Source of the DNA: RI-153 sp041391225
GTDB taxonomy: Bacteria > Chloroflexota > Anaerolineae > Caldilineales > Caldilineaceae
Length of the DNA stretch: 64,000 nt
Assembly (NCBI GenBank): GCA_041391225.1
Contig: JAWKOL010000028.1
Location: 1-64,000 of the forward strand
Reading direction: 5' to 3'
This document shows positions 1-10,897 of the stretch, piece after piece (within the stretch, counting starts at the first letter, position 1; each line of letters opens with the position of its first letter). The notes under the pieces were generated by a model. It did no database searches. It was not told the origin of the DNA and worked only from the letters and a program-made list of their open reading frames with translations. The position numbers and the translations under genes were made by a program.

Positions 1-139
1 CACGAAGATACACGAAGGCAGAAAAGAACAGGCAGAAAGCTTTTCCGCTCTACTGTCCGACAAATCCTGAAATCCGTGTCCTTCTCTTCTCCTCTTTGTG
101 GTGCTCCTCTTTGTGGTGCTTCGTGTGCCTTCGTGGATC
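1..139. repeat. Dispersed 'cacgaag' repeat, inverted-repeat copy cut by window start
   Basis: The left edge begins inside a copy of an intergenic repeat also seen in full at 22141-22287. One arm reads cacgaagatacacgaaggc at the start. The other reads cttcgtgtgccttcgtggat near 119-139, so the ends are inverted copies of each other. The centre holds 'cctgaaatccgtgtcc', the other hallmark of the family. From 160 to 466 the spacer holds partial copies of the same words and a pyrimidine-rich stretch around 310-355. I see no gene there. Confidence 0.7.
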
Positions 140-466
140 ATTAAAATTCTGAGATGTCCTAAGAGCAGAGAAGGACACGGACAACACGGATTCTCAGGAT
201 TCGCAGATCAAGACAGCATGTCTTTCCTGTCTTCTGTCCTGACAATCCTGAAATCCGTGCCCCTCTCCTGCTTGGATCATTACTTTCCTCGATTCTCGTT
301 ACCTACTGTCCGTTTCCCCTTTTTGCCTTTTGCACTTTGCCTTTTGCCTTCCTCTCTTTTTCCTATCCTCAAATGGAACATCCATACAGTAATCCCGGCG
401 CGAAAGGCGTAGCATCTTCTTCCGCCAAAGTCCGGCGCGCCATACCATCACGTAGGAGTAAGAAGG

Positions 467-1513
467 ATGTTTGGGCCGATTGCATTGTTTGGCTCCGGGG
501 AGACTTCACCCGGCGCTCACCGTATCCACCGCACCGTTATGGAAGACCTGGAGGCCCCGATTCGGGTCGCCATCGTCGAAACCCCAGCCGGTTTTGAACT
601 CAACGCAGACGGCGTCGCCGCCAAGATCGGCGACTACCTAAGCCACCGACTACAGAATTTCCAGCCGGCCATCACGCAGATCCCGGCTCGCAAACGCGGC
701 ACCGACTTCAGCCCCGACGATCCCGCCATCGCTGCGCCGATTTTCGACGCCAATTACCTGTTCATCGGGCCGGGTAGCCCGTCCTATGCAGCGCGGCAGT
801 TGCGCGCCAGCTACACCTGGTATGCCATGCAGGCACGGCACCGGCTGGGGGCGGCGCTCTGTTTCTCCAGCGCGTCGACGTTGGCCGCTGCCCGCCACAC
901 GATCCCCGTCTACGAGATCTACAAAGTGGGTGAAGACCTGCACTGGAAGCCCGGCCTGGACTTCTTCGGCGCTTTCGGCCTCAACCTGGTGATCGTGCCG
1001 CACTGGAACAACAACGACGGCGGCGCCGATTTGGACACTAGTCACTGCTACATGGGCCTCTCGCGCTACGAGCAACTGATCGAAATGCTGCCCGCGCCGG
1101 CTACCGTCCTCGGCATCGAAGAGAACACCGGCCTCGTGATCCACCCACACGCGGGTGTTTGCGAAGTGGTGGGGCCGGGGCGTGTTTTGATCATCCGCGA
1201 CGGCGTGGAGCGGTCCTTTGCGACGGGGCAGACATTTGCGCCGTCTGCGCTGGGGGATTGGCGCCTGCCCGAAGGACACGCCGAGATCCCGGCTGAGATT
1301 TGGGAAGAAGCAGTGCGTCGCGCCGAAGTCGAAACTGAACCGGCATTGGTCACTGTGCCGCCGAGCGTCCTCGATCTGGTCCAACAGCGTGAGGACGCTC
1401 GGCAGCAGCGCGACTGGGCCGCGGCAGATGCCCTGCGCGATCAGATCGCCGCGGCGGGTTGGCTGGTCCGCGATACGCCGGACGGCCCGCAAGTTGATCC
1501 GTCTGCCCTATGA
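467..1513 (+). CDS. Type-1 glutamine amidotransferase/peptidase S51-like protein with CysRS-type C-terminal segment
   Basis: 348 residues. The start is supported by a taggag ribosome-binding site about 10 bases upstream. The N-terminal 240 residues look like the class I glutamine amidotransferase/peptidase S51 (cyanophycinase-like) fold: an opening GSGETSPG turn, a strand ending in FIGPGSPSY, the segment LCFSSASTLAAARHTIPVYE where the nucleophile elbow is expected, then PHWNNNDGG and LDTSHCYMG. The last ~45 residues (REDARQQRDWAAADALRDQI, then DTPDGPQ) match the short C-terminal helix-turn of cysteinyl-tRNA synthetase (ARxxKDWxxADxIRDxL...DTPxG). No aminoacylation domain is present, so this is a domain fusion and not a synthetase. 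Substrate unknown; hydrolase activity is inferred from fold only. An alpha/beta hydrolase follows on the same strand after 40 bases. Confidence 0.75.
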   Translation: MFGPIALFGSGETSPGAHRIHRTVMEDLEAPIRVAIVETPAGFELNADGVAAKIGDYLSHRLQNFQPAITQIPARKRGTDFSPDDPAIAAPIFDANYLFIGPGSPSYAARQLRASYTWYAMQARHRLGAALCFSSASTLAAARHTIPVYEIYKVGEDLHWKPGLDFFGAFGLNLVIVPHWNNNDGGADLDTSHCYMGLSRYEQLIEMLPAPATVLGIEENTGLVIHPHAGVCEVVGPGRVLIIRDGVERSFATGQTFAPSALGDWRLPEGHAEIPAEIWEEAVRRAEVETEPALVTVPPSVLDLVQQREDARQQRDWAAADALRDQIAAAGWLVRDTPDGPQVDPSAL

Positions 1514-1553
1514 AGCTCGACAAAAACAACGTACGCAAAGGACGGCAACGCCG

Positions 1554-2433
1554 ATGACGGCAGCAGATTCGCAATTTCCCATTGAAAAACGCATGGACGT
1601 CCGCGCCGATCTGGCGTTGAACGTACGTCATTGGCCCGGTGACGGCGTCGCTTTTGTGCTGCTGCACGGCCTCGCCAGCAACGCCCGCACCTGGGACGGT
1701 GTGGCCCACGCCCTGACACAGGCCGGTCACGCCGTCTATGCCGTGGATCAGCGCGGCCACGGCCTCAGTGACAAGCCCGCCGACGGCTACGACTTCGCCA
1801 CCGTCACCGAGGACCTGTCTTTGTTGCTCGATGCGCTGCAACTGGACTCGCCCATCGTGGCGGGCCAATCCTGGGGCGGCAACGTGGTCCTTGCGTTTGG
1901 GGCGCACTACCCCAAGCGCGCCCGAGGACTCGGCTTCGTCGACGGTGGTTTTCTCGATCTGCAATCGCGGCCCGAAAACACCTGGGAACGCGTCTCGGTG
2001 GATCTGCGCCCGCCCAATCTGGTCGGCGCGCCGGCCGCGGACCTGCGCCAACGCCTGCGCACCTACCACCCCGACTGGACCGACGCCGGCGTCGAAGCCA
2101 CACTCAACAATTTCGAGATCCTGCCCGACGGCACCATCCGCCCGCGGCTGACGCTGGAACGGCACATGCAGATCCTGCGGGCGCTGTGGGAACAACGGCC
2201 CGGCGATCTGTACGGCAAAGTCAGCGCGCTGGTGGTCATCTGCCCAGCCACCAGCGCGCCGCCAGTGGACAGAACGCAAACGCACCCAGGTCGCTGCCGC
2301 CGAGGCTGCGCTGGCCCGTGTCCGCGTCCACTGGTTCGAGGAGACCGACCACGACATCCACGTGCAGAAGCCGGACGCGCTGGCGGGGGTGATGGTGGAG
2401 GAATTGCTGCAGGGTATTTGGCGAAAAAAGTGA
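1554..2433 (+). CDS. Alpha/beta hydrolase (one frameshift near 2245)
   Basis: Begins MTAADSQFPIEKRMDVRADL. It shows the alpha/beta-hydrolase landmarks: an oxyanion-hole strand LLHGLASNARTWDG (residues ~35-48), VDQRGHGLSDKP, and the nucleophile elbow GQSWGGN with Ser in GxSxG (~residue 104). The reading frame holds to about 2245 (LYGKVSALVV), then is lost. In another frame it resumes as WFEETDHDIHVQKPDAL, which supplies the expected catalytic His, and ends at a TGA at 2431. Esterase/lipase/haloperoxidase-type activity is a family-level inference. Probably co-transcribed with the gene upstream. The single shift may be a sequencing indel. Confidence 0.75.
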
Positions 2434-2604
2434 GTCGTGGTGCGTAGTGCGTGGTGCGTGTACAAGTGGTGAATACGATTTGTGCATTGGGAGCGTTCGG
2501 GTTGCTCAGTCTGTGTCCAATCCGTACGCTTCCAATGCAACATCAATCTACTCTACCGGTACACGCACCACGAGGATCGCCCCAAATCATCCTCAACCCA
2601 CGGA
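2434..2604. terminator. Palindromic spacer between convergent genes
   Basis: The spacer separates two converging genes. It contains nested inverted repeats: tggtgcgtgtac near 2449-2460 pairs with gtacacgcaccac near 2560-2572, and gcattgggagcg near 2483-2494 pairs with cgcttccaatgc near 2528-2539. It probably acts as a bidirectional transcription stop. It belongs to the 'gtggtgcgtagtgcgt' word group also seen at 17115-17185. Confidence 0.5.
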
Positions 2605-3282
2605 TCACGCATCCCGCATCGCTTCCCCCACAAACCGATGACTCAGCGCCCGAAACTTTCCCCAATCGCCCCAATCTGGGTAGCTGTCGCCGACGCGGTC
2701 GAGGCGTTCGGCCACAGCGTTGAGGGCGTGGACGGGCTGCCAATCCCAGCCGGCCAGGTGCTCGGCGGGATCGTCCACCACGGGGATGGCGTTGGGCGGC
2801 GCAGCGATGACGAAGTGGTAGGTGGCGAAGCGGTGGATTTTGCCCTGGCTGCGGTGGGGCATTTCGTAGGCGATGGTCCCTAGAAATGATGCCAGGTTGA
2901 CAATTGTTGTGCCGGCGGGCGGCGCGTCCTGTGCGATGCCGTAGGCCGAAAGATCGAGGAAGAAACTGGTCTCCTCGGCGATTTCGCGCGCCAGCGTTTC
3001 GAGGACAGCCTCACCCTGGTGGATGCCGCCGGTGGGCAGTCGGTAGGCGGTGGGCGGGTAGAACGTCTTGCGGTGCAGCAGGACGCCGTCCCCTTCGGGA
3101 TCACCGCGGTGGAGGATGTAGCAGATCTCGGCGCGGCGACGGGCCGAGGTGAGCAACTGGTGTTCGCCGTCGAGGAAGGGCGTGTCGACGGCCAGCGTTG
3201 TTTCTACAAAAGGTACGCCGCCGAAAAGACGGGTGAGATCGTCCATTTCGGCGGCGTCGACTGCGTTGAGCAGGGTTGTCAT
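2605..3282 (-). CDS. NUDIX hydrolase
   Basis: 225 residues. The NUDIX box is complete: GGIHQGEAVLETLAREIAEE (residues ~85-104) fits Gx5Ex7REUxEE, the Mg2+-binding helix that cleaves nucleoside diphosphates linked to another moiety. An N-terminal region (residues 1-50) precedes the NUDIX core. The C-terminal WDWQPVHALNAVAERL is typical of NUDIX proteins that act on larger substrates. Its start overlaps the stop of the upstream small membrane-protein gene by four bases, so the two are translationally coupled at the end of the peptide-transporter operon. Substrate not deducible. Confidence 0.85.
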   Translation of the reverse strand: MTTLLNAVDAAEMDDLTRLFGGVPFVETTLAVDTPFLDGEHQLLTSARRRAEICYILHRGDPEGDGVLLHRKTFYPPTAYRLPTGGIHQGEAVLETLAREIAEETSFFLDLSAYGIAQDAPPAGTTIVNLASFLGTIAYEMPHRSQGKIHRFATYHFVIAAPPNAIPVVDDPAEHLAGWDWQPVHALNAVAERLDRVGDSYPDWGDWGKFRALSHRFVGEAMRDA

Positions 3283-3482
3283 CGGTCGCGTCCACGGGTG
3301 CTGAACATGGCAACGCCGATCACGCCGATGATCAGGCCCACAAACGACGCGCCGTAGGTGACAAATACCAACAGGTAACTCGGCTCCATGATGCGGGTCA
3401 CCATGAAAAAGCTGACCAGCACCGCCGCCACCAGCAGCAATCCGCCACCGATGATAAGCCAGAGCGGGGGAATTTCACTCAT
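3279..3482 (-). CDS. Small two-TM membrane protein
   Basis: 67 residues counted from the ATG at 3482, which overlaps the TGA of the ABC ATPase gene (ATGA). I prefer this start to a codon five residues further upstream because of that overlap. Two hydrophobic helices: LWLIIGGGLLLVAAVLVSFF (residues ~7-27) and YLLVFVTYGASFVGLIIGVI (~36-58), followed by a positively charged tail (TRGRDR). No recognised family. It sits between, and overlaps, the transporter ATPase and the NUDIX gene, so it is co-expressed with them. Confidence 0.65.
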   Translation of the reverse strand: MSEIPPLWLIIGGGLLLVAAVLVSFFMVTRIMEPSYLLVFVTYGASFVGLIIGVIGVAMFSTRGRDR

Positions 3483-4514
3483 TTGTACAACCAACAAGCT
3501 GCGTAGTGGGTGGGTTCCGGCTCGAAATCCGGCGGCGTTTCAACGTCGCACAGCCCTTCGATTACGTGCGGACAGCGCGGGTGAAAGCGACAGCCCGGCG
3601 GCGGCTTGATTAGGCTGGGCGGTTCACCAGGCGGCACCTCGCGGAAGCTGTGCGCGTTCTCCGGATCAGGATCGGGGATGGCGGCCAGCAGCGCCTGCGT
3701 GTACGGGTGCAGCGGACTGCGCAGCAGATCGTTGATGTGCGACTTTTCTACCATCTTGCCGGCGTACATCACGAAGATGCGCTCGGAGAAATAGCGCACG
3801 GTAGACAGATCGTGGGTGATGTAGATGACGGCCAGGTTGTGGCTGTCTTGCAGGCGCTGGAGTAGGCGCAACACCTCGACGCGCACCGACGCATCCAACA
3901 TGGAGACAGGCTCGTCGGCCACGATCAGCTTGGGCCGCAGGATCATGGCGCGGGCGATGACGATACGCTGTTGCTGCCCACCGCTGAGCATGTGCGGGAA
4001 CTTGTTGAGGTAGTCTTCGATGGGGCTGAGCTTGACCTCTTCCATCACCTCGCGGATGCGCTGCTCGCGCTCGCGCTTGTCTTTCATGCCGTGAGTGATC
4101 AGCGGTTCTTCGAGGATGCGTTCTACCTGCATGAAGGCGACAGCGCGCCGAACGGATCCTGCTGCCGTCGCCCACCTGGGCACGGTACCATTGCAGCCCG
4201 GCGTCGTCCATTTCCGAAAGATCCTTGCCGTCGAAGAGCACCTGGCCTTTGGTGGGGCGATGCAGGCCCAGGATCGTCTTCATTAACGTGGACTTGCCGC
4301 AGCCGCTCTCGCCCACGATGGCGATGGCCTCGCGGCGGTGCAGATCGAAACTGACATCTACAACACGGACGATGTCGGCGTGGCTAAAGCGAAACGTTTC
4401 AGTTCAAACCAGGTGTGCAGGTTGCGCAGCGACAGCAGCGGCGCTTCGTCTCGGCGTGGGCCGCCGGTCTGCCATCAGCGTGGCCTGTGCGGCAGGTTTT
4501 GTTTCAACGGTCAT
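3479..4514 (-). pseudogene. Peptide ABC transporter ATPase, DppF/OppF-like (frameshifted)
   Basis: Cytoplasmic ATPase of the dipeptide/oligopeptide importer. The start is MTVETKPAAQ at 4514. Frame is lost around 4420, regained, then lost near 4180. The pieces cover the family: Walker A GESGCGKSTLMK, signature LSGGQQQRIVIARAM, Walker B LIVADEPVSMLD, H-loop THDLS, and the OppD/F C-terminal domain with CRFHPRCPHVIEGLC, whose cysteines bind Fe-S in some family members. Because Walker A and the signature lie in different frames, the sequence as given cannot make an ATPase, but every motif is conserved. This argues for sequencing indels. Last transporter gene of the operon. Confidence 0.8.
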
Positions 4515-4607
4515 TCTGTCTTGTCTCCCTTACGGGCTAAATATGCAGCGCTATATCACTGGCGCCGGGCTATCAATCGGCGTCCTGGCGTTATCAGCGA
4601 CCCGTCC

Positions 4608-5558
4608 TCACTGGTGGAAATACATGGCCTGCACGTTGGCGTTCACCCATCGTCACCAGGGGGCGGCATTTCGTCGCATTTCTCAAGCGCTGCGTGCAAC
4701 AGTCGGCGAAGCGGCAGCCTGTGGGCAGATCGAGCAGGCTGTGGGCGGCTGGCCGGAGATGAATTCGGGTTCTTCCACCTGACGCAGTTTGGGGACGCTG
4801 GCCATCAATTTCTGTGAATACGGATGCAACGGCGGTGAAGAGGTGTAGGCGTCTTCTGAACTCCACCATCTGCCCGGCATACATCACCGCCCGATCCGCC
4901 AGTTCGCTGGACGTGGCGATGTCGTGGGTGATGAGGATGAAGCTGGTCGATGTCTCGTTCTTGATGCGCTTGAGCGTGTTCATGATGTTGGCCTGGGTCA
5001 GCATATCCAGCGCCGACGTCGGCTCATCCAGGATGATCAGATCGGGATCAGTGACCATCGCCATTGCAATCGCCACACGCTGACGCATACCGCCGCTCAA
5101 CTCGAAGGCGTAGCGGTTGATGAAGTCTGGCACGCCCGTGGCGGAATGCCTCTTTGAAAGCGCTCGATGGCGTCGGATTTGCGTACGCCCAGGTGCGAAA
5201 CCAGCGGCTCCGCCACTGATCGCCCACGCGCAACACCGGATTGAAGGCGCGCGTTCATGGCCTGCGGCACCATCAAACCTTCGCGGATCTGCTGGCGAAA
5301 GTTTTCGTCGTCCGTAACCATCACGTCCATGCCGTTGAGCCACACTTTGCCGGTGAAGCTGTCTACGTTGGCAGCAGGCACCTGGATCGACTTGGCCAGC
5401 GACGTTTTGCCTTTCCGATTCGCCAAGATCACCAGCGCCTCGTTGTTGTGTAGCTCGAAGTTCACACCGTCCACGGCTGGAGCTTCCCTTCTTAGGTGCG
5501 AAAGCTAAGGCGCAGATCCTCCACGCGCAGCAGCGCATTGTCGTTCTCTTCTTCTGCA

Positions 5559-5559
<1 letters not shown>
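4608..5559 (-). pseudogene. Peptide ABC transporter ATPase, DppD/OppD-like (frameshifted)
   Basis: Begins MQKK at 5559. Several frame changes follow (near 5545, 5500, 5150, 4840 and 4650). Fragments recover NALLRVEDLRLSF, a Walker A region reading ANRKGKTSLAKSI (expected GESGSGKTS, so it lies beside an indel), signature LSGGMRQRVAIAMAM, Walker B LIILDEPTSALD, ITHDI, and the C-terminal HPYSQKLMASVPKL and TGCRFADCC. The start codon overlaps the TGA of the DppC-like gene as TGATG. End taken at a TGA (4608) giving a typical tail; a stop at 4594 in another frame is the alternative. Confidence 0.75.
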
Positions 5560-6885
<1,326 letters not shown>

Positions 6886-6889
<4 letters not shown>

Positions 6890-7942
6890 GCAGTTTTGCT
6901 CCCTTCGCCCACTTTCACGCGCGGATCGAGCAACGCGTAGATGATGTCGAGCAAGAAGACGGTGATCGCCAGCAGGTAGGCGTAGATCACCACCGATCCC
7001 ACGATCACCGGCGTGTCGTAGACGTTCACTGCCTGGTAGAGCAGGCGGCCCAGGCCCGGCCAGTTGAAGACGGTTTCCAGCACGATGGCGCCTGTCCACA
7101 GCGAGATTAGCGTCAGTGCAAAGTTGGTGACGATGGTGGGCAGTGTGGGGCGCAGGATGTAACGCCGTTCAATCGTGCCGGAGGATAACCCTTTGGCGTG
7201 AGCCATTTCCACGTAGTCTTCGCTGGAGTAGATCAGGAAGAACGTGCGCCAAGAGTAGATGCTAAGGAAAATGGCGCTGAGCACAATCGCCGACACGGGC
7301 AGGATCGGGTGTTTGAGCAGGCTCAGCGTGTAGTGCAACAGATCACTGGGCGGCGGCGCCAGCCCATGCCGCCGAAAGGCAGTGTTCGGAAGATGGCCGC
7401 AAAAATCAAGATCAGAAAGAGTCCATAAAACCAGGATGGTGCTGCTGAAGTCGGCGCCAGCGCAATGATAAGCCGTCCAGCCAACTGCCGTAGCTGCGTG
7501 AAAGCGATAGCGCCAGCAGCACGGATAAAGAAAGGCAGCAATTGCGCTGTGGCAAGAGGATCAATGTCGGCGGCAGTCGTTCCGAGCAGGATCAGGCGTA
7601 CCTGTTTTGAGCCGCTGTCGCTGTTGATAATGGTGACGCGCCCCAGGTTCAGTGTCAGGGCGTCGGTGAGGTGGTGACACTGCGCACCAAGAAAGGCTGA
7701 TCCAGGCCCAGCCGTTTTCTTGCAATGCTACCAGTTCGTCGATGTAATCGGCGCGTTGCTGGTGGTCATCGAGCGCAGTGTCGGATCGAGGCCAACCGCC
7801 ATCGAGATCTCTTCGCGGATAAAATTGCTGCGCATCTCGTCGACGTAGCCGCCCATGGTAGCGAAAGCTAATGATCGTCAGATAAACGCCAGGTAACGAC
7901 GGTGACGAAGGCGAGCAGACGCACAAGTATGGCGCGCCACAC
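6886..7942 (-). pseudogene. Peptide ABC transporter permease, DppB-like (frameshifted)
   Basis: Inner-membrane permease. The C-terminal third is intact: VLSAIFLSIYSWRTFFLIYS, then the EAA-type loop YVEMAHAKGLSSGTIERRYI, ALTLISLWTGAIVLETVFNW and the ending DPRVKVGEGSKTA. Upstream pieces lie in other frames: AILVRLLAFVTVV, YIDELVALQENGWAWISLSW, and WFYGLFLILIFAAIFRTLPF. The start near 7942 (GTG) is uncertain because no clean frame reaches it. Overlaps the next permease by ATGA. Confidence 0.7.
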
Positions 7943-8109
7943 GCAAGTGTACTTAAGGCAGCGGGCGCGGGCGGGCGCTTGTCCCTGCTAAAGGTATAGA
8001 AGCACCACCGGCCGCCGAACGATCCTTTTCATTCGTGCAAAAACCCGCCCCAGATAGCCGGGATCTCCCGACATCTTGGGCGAGCAATCAGTACTGCGTG
8101 TCTACGTCC

Positions 8110-10634
8110 TTACGGAACCGTGACGAACTCCATCGAAGCGAACGAGGGCAGGCTGACCGGAATGGCGGCCACGGCGATTTCCAGCCGGTTGGCGCCCGCT
8201 TCAGGGCAGCAGTCTCGTCGGCGCTCAGCACGATTTCCCACAGGCCGTCGTCACTGCGGTGGCTTCGCCGGTGATGGCGAGGATTCACCGTGGCGTCGAA
8301 AACCAGGTAGGTGACCGCTGCTGATCTGGTCGACCGGGTACGCATCGGCGCCGGAATCGATGAAGACATCGAAGACGGCTTCTTCACCGATGGTGACGCG
8401 GCCGGGGCCGTCGACTTCGGTGCTGGCCAGCATGGGCGACTGGAAGCGCGCCCACTTGGACGAAGCATCCGGGTAGTCAGGGTTGCGGGCCAACTGGATC
8501 GTACCTTCCACGGGGAAGGCTTCCACCAGGGTCATCGGGCCGGAACCAACCCAGAAGTGACCGCGATCGCCGTACCAGCTTTGCAGGTTCGACCAACGGG
8601 CGGCGGCTTCGTCGGCGGAGATGTACTCGCCCAACGTCGGCGCGTAGGGGATGAAGCCTTCACCGGCGGCCTGATCCATGTACTTGGCCAGGATCTCGAG
8701 GCTGGGACCGGCGATGTAGCTCATCCATTCCACCTCAAGCTGTTGCGCCTTGTCCTGCGAGAAGGCCAGTTCGCCGTTGCTCTCGGCCATCATGCCGGTG
8801 GCGAAGGTGTGCCAGGCGCCGGGGCCGCGCAGCAGGTACGGGTAGAGACCGGCCACGTTCCATTCGGCATCGAGGTTGTAGGCATCGCTGTAGAATTCAA
8901 CTACCAGCGGATCCTGCGAGGTGATGCGCGAGCCGCGGAAGGTATCCAGGAAGTTCTCCACGGTGGGTACCTGCGCCTCGTCGTAGATGGCGCTGGCTAA
9001 CGCCCTGGTCAGCTGAGGATGAAGCGGGATCAGGTCCGCCCATGGAGATGTTGCTGCCGTCGTGCCATTTCAGGTCGAAGAAGTCTGCCGGGTAGTAGGT
9101 GATGCTGCGGCGATTGGCCGTCAGACCTTCGAGAACTCGTAAGCGATGACGCTGCTCGGCGGCATCCCAGTCGACCCAGACGTCTTCGGGCACCGAGATT
9201 TCATCGGCGAAGTCGAGGCTCACCAAATCGAGGTGGAACCGTGAGGCAGGCCCGTGCTTCGCTGGTGACTTCGGCGTTCGATGCGCTGCGGCTGGAATAG
9301 ACCGGTGACGGATCGGGCAGGATGTCCTGGTCACCGGTGCTGCGGATCAGCATGGTGTCGTAGATGAAGTTGGAGCCGTTGACCGGGTTCCACGGATCGT
9401 TGAGGATCGACGGCATGGCAATGGTGACGCTGCCATGCATCGCGCCGCGGTTCAGGGTGTGCGGCCACAGCCACGAACCGGCGATACCACCGGCCAGGTC
9501 GGAGGCCACGCTGATCTCGGCCTTGTAGGGCGAGAAGCTCAGGCGATCCACCAGCCAGACACGTACCGAGTCCTGTAAGGCCAGGGCAAGCGCCTCGCCG
9601 AACATCGCTTTGCGTTCTTCCAGCGTGGTGAATTCGCTGTTGGCCAAGGACTGCGAAACCGTGTTGAATTCTTCGCTCGGCGTGTAGGCAGCCCACAGCG
9701 GCGAGTTCAGGCCGGTTGGTGTAGAAGAAATCGAAGTTGCTGGACTGATCGCGGGAGATCGCGGTCGTGATCCAGCCGCGTGTAGACGTACCACTGACCT
9801 TCGGCGGGATCGCTGCCAGCCCAGATCGGGGAGGCTTCGGCGCTGGTGCGGTAGTCGCAGGTCACGGTGAAGCCCATGTCCTCGAAGAGGGTGGCCACGT
9901 AGTCGCCGATCTCCTGGCGTTCGTCTTCGGTGCGGATGAGGAAGAGCAGCTCGACGGGGTTGCCGTCGTACTGCCAGCCGCCGTCGACCATCTCGGCGCC
10001 AGAACTTCCATGCGCTCGGTATTGATGATGCCGGTGGCGCGGTCCTGATCAGGTGCATACTGAAGTTCCAGCGGGCGGAGCACGTCGATCACGCAGGCAT
10101 AGTCGGGAAGGCGCGGTTAAATCGGAATGCCCGTTTGACCAGGCCGTCGAAGATTTCCTGCACGATGTAGTCGCGGTCGATCAGCCAGTTGACGGCCTCG
10201 CGGATCTGCGGATCGCCGAACGGGTTCAGCGTGCCGTCCTCCAGCACCGGCCCTGTCGGGTTCAGCGTCAGCTCGTTGTAGGAGCCGAAAGCGTTGGAAT
10301 AGGCCAGGTCAGACGAATCCTGCACCACCTGGAAGACGTCCGCTTCGCTGACCGAGTAGGCGTAGACGTCGATTTCGCCCGCCTGCATACGGCTGACGGC
10401 AGCCGATGCACTCGGCTCTTCCACGGCTACGACTTCATCGACCCAGGCGCCGGTGTTGTCCATATCGGCGACGGGTTCTTCGGCCGGTTCAGCCGTCGCT
10501 TCCTCGGCGGGAGCCTCGGTCGCAGCAGGCGCCGGTTCCTCGGCGGTGGGCGCTGTGTCGGTGGGTGTCGCACAGGCGGTCAACGCCAGCACGGCAACCA
10601 GCAGCGCGATGAGAATAAAACGCTTCTGTTGCAT
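8110..10634 (-). pseudogene. Peptide-binding lipoprotein, SBP family 5, ~840 codons (frameshifted)
   Basis: Extracellular solute-binding protein of the transporter. Start at 10634 behind a ggaggaaaac ribosome-binding site. Lipoprotein signal MQQKRFILIALLVAVLALTA with lipobox Cys 21, then an Ala/Pro/Glu linker (~residues 22-55). The body is spread over at least seven frame segments, for example DPQIREAVNWLIDRDYIVQE, DPWNPVNGSNFIYDTMLIRS, YYPADFFDLKWHDGSNIS and WVGSGPMTLVEAFPVEGTIQ. It ends SMEFVTVP at a TAA (8110). Longer than ordinary DppA (~530-600 residues). No single frame spans more than ~235 codons. It heads the operon 10634-2605. Confidence 0.75.
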
Positions 10635-10897
10635 GTTTTCCTCCATTGGTTTGGATTTGGAACGACGCGATCTCGAACGTAAACAAACGCTCATCAGCCG
10701 GGGGTGCTGATTTCGGTGTATCGCATTGATGCCTGGGGCAGCCCAGGCAGGCAAATAGTAGCATTCGCCCTGTGCGCTGTCAATCTTTGATCAGATTTTC
10801 TAACGCTTCTGTAACCATCCTTTCTAGCTGCAAAACCAAAGACAGTATAATTGGGTGACGCTCTCTGTATTTCAGTATAAACACCGAAGGAGTTTTG
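10635..10897. promoter_or_regulatory. Divergent promoter region between the peptide transporter and YyaL-like gene
   Basis: 263 bases between divergent starts. A perfect TATAAT at 10846-10851 reads toward the rightward gene. No good -35 hexamer is spaced correctly, so the call is tentative. On the minus side an inverted repeat (cctggggcagcccagg, ~10730-10745) lies about 100 bases upstream of the transporter start and could be an operator. No coding content seen. Confidence 0.35.
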
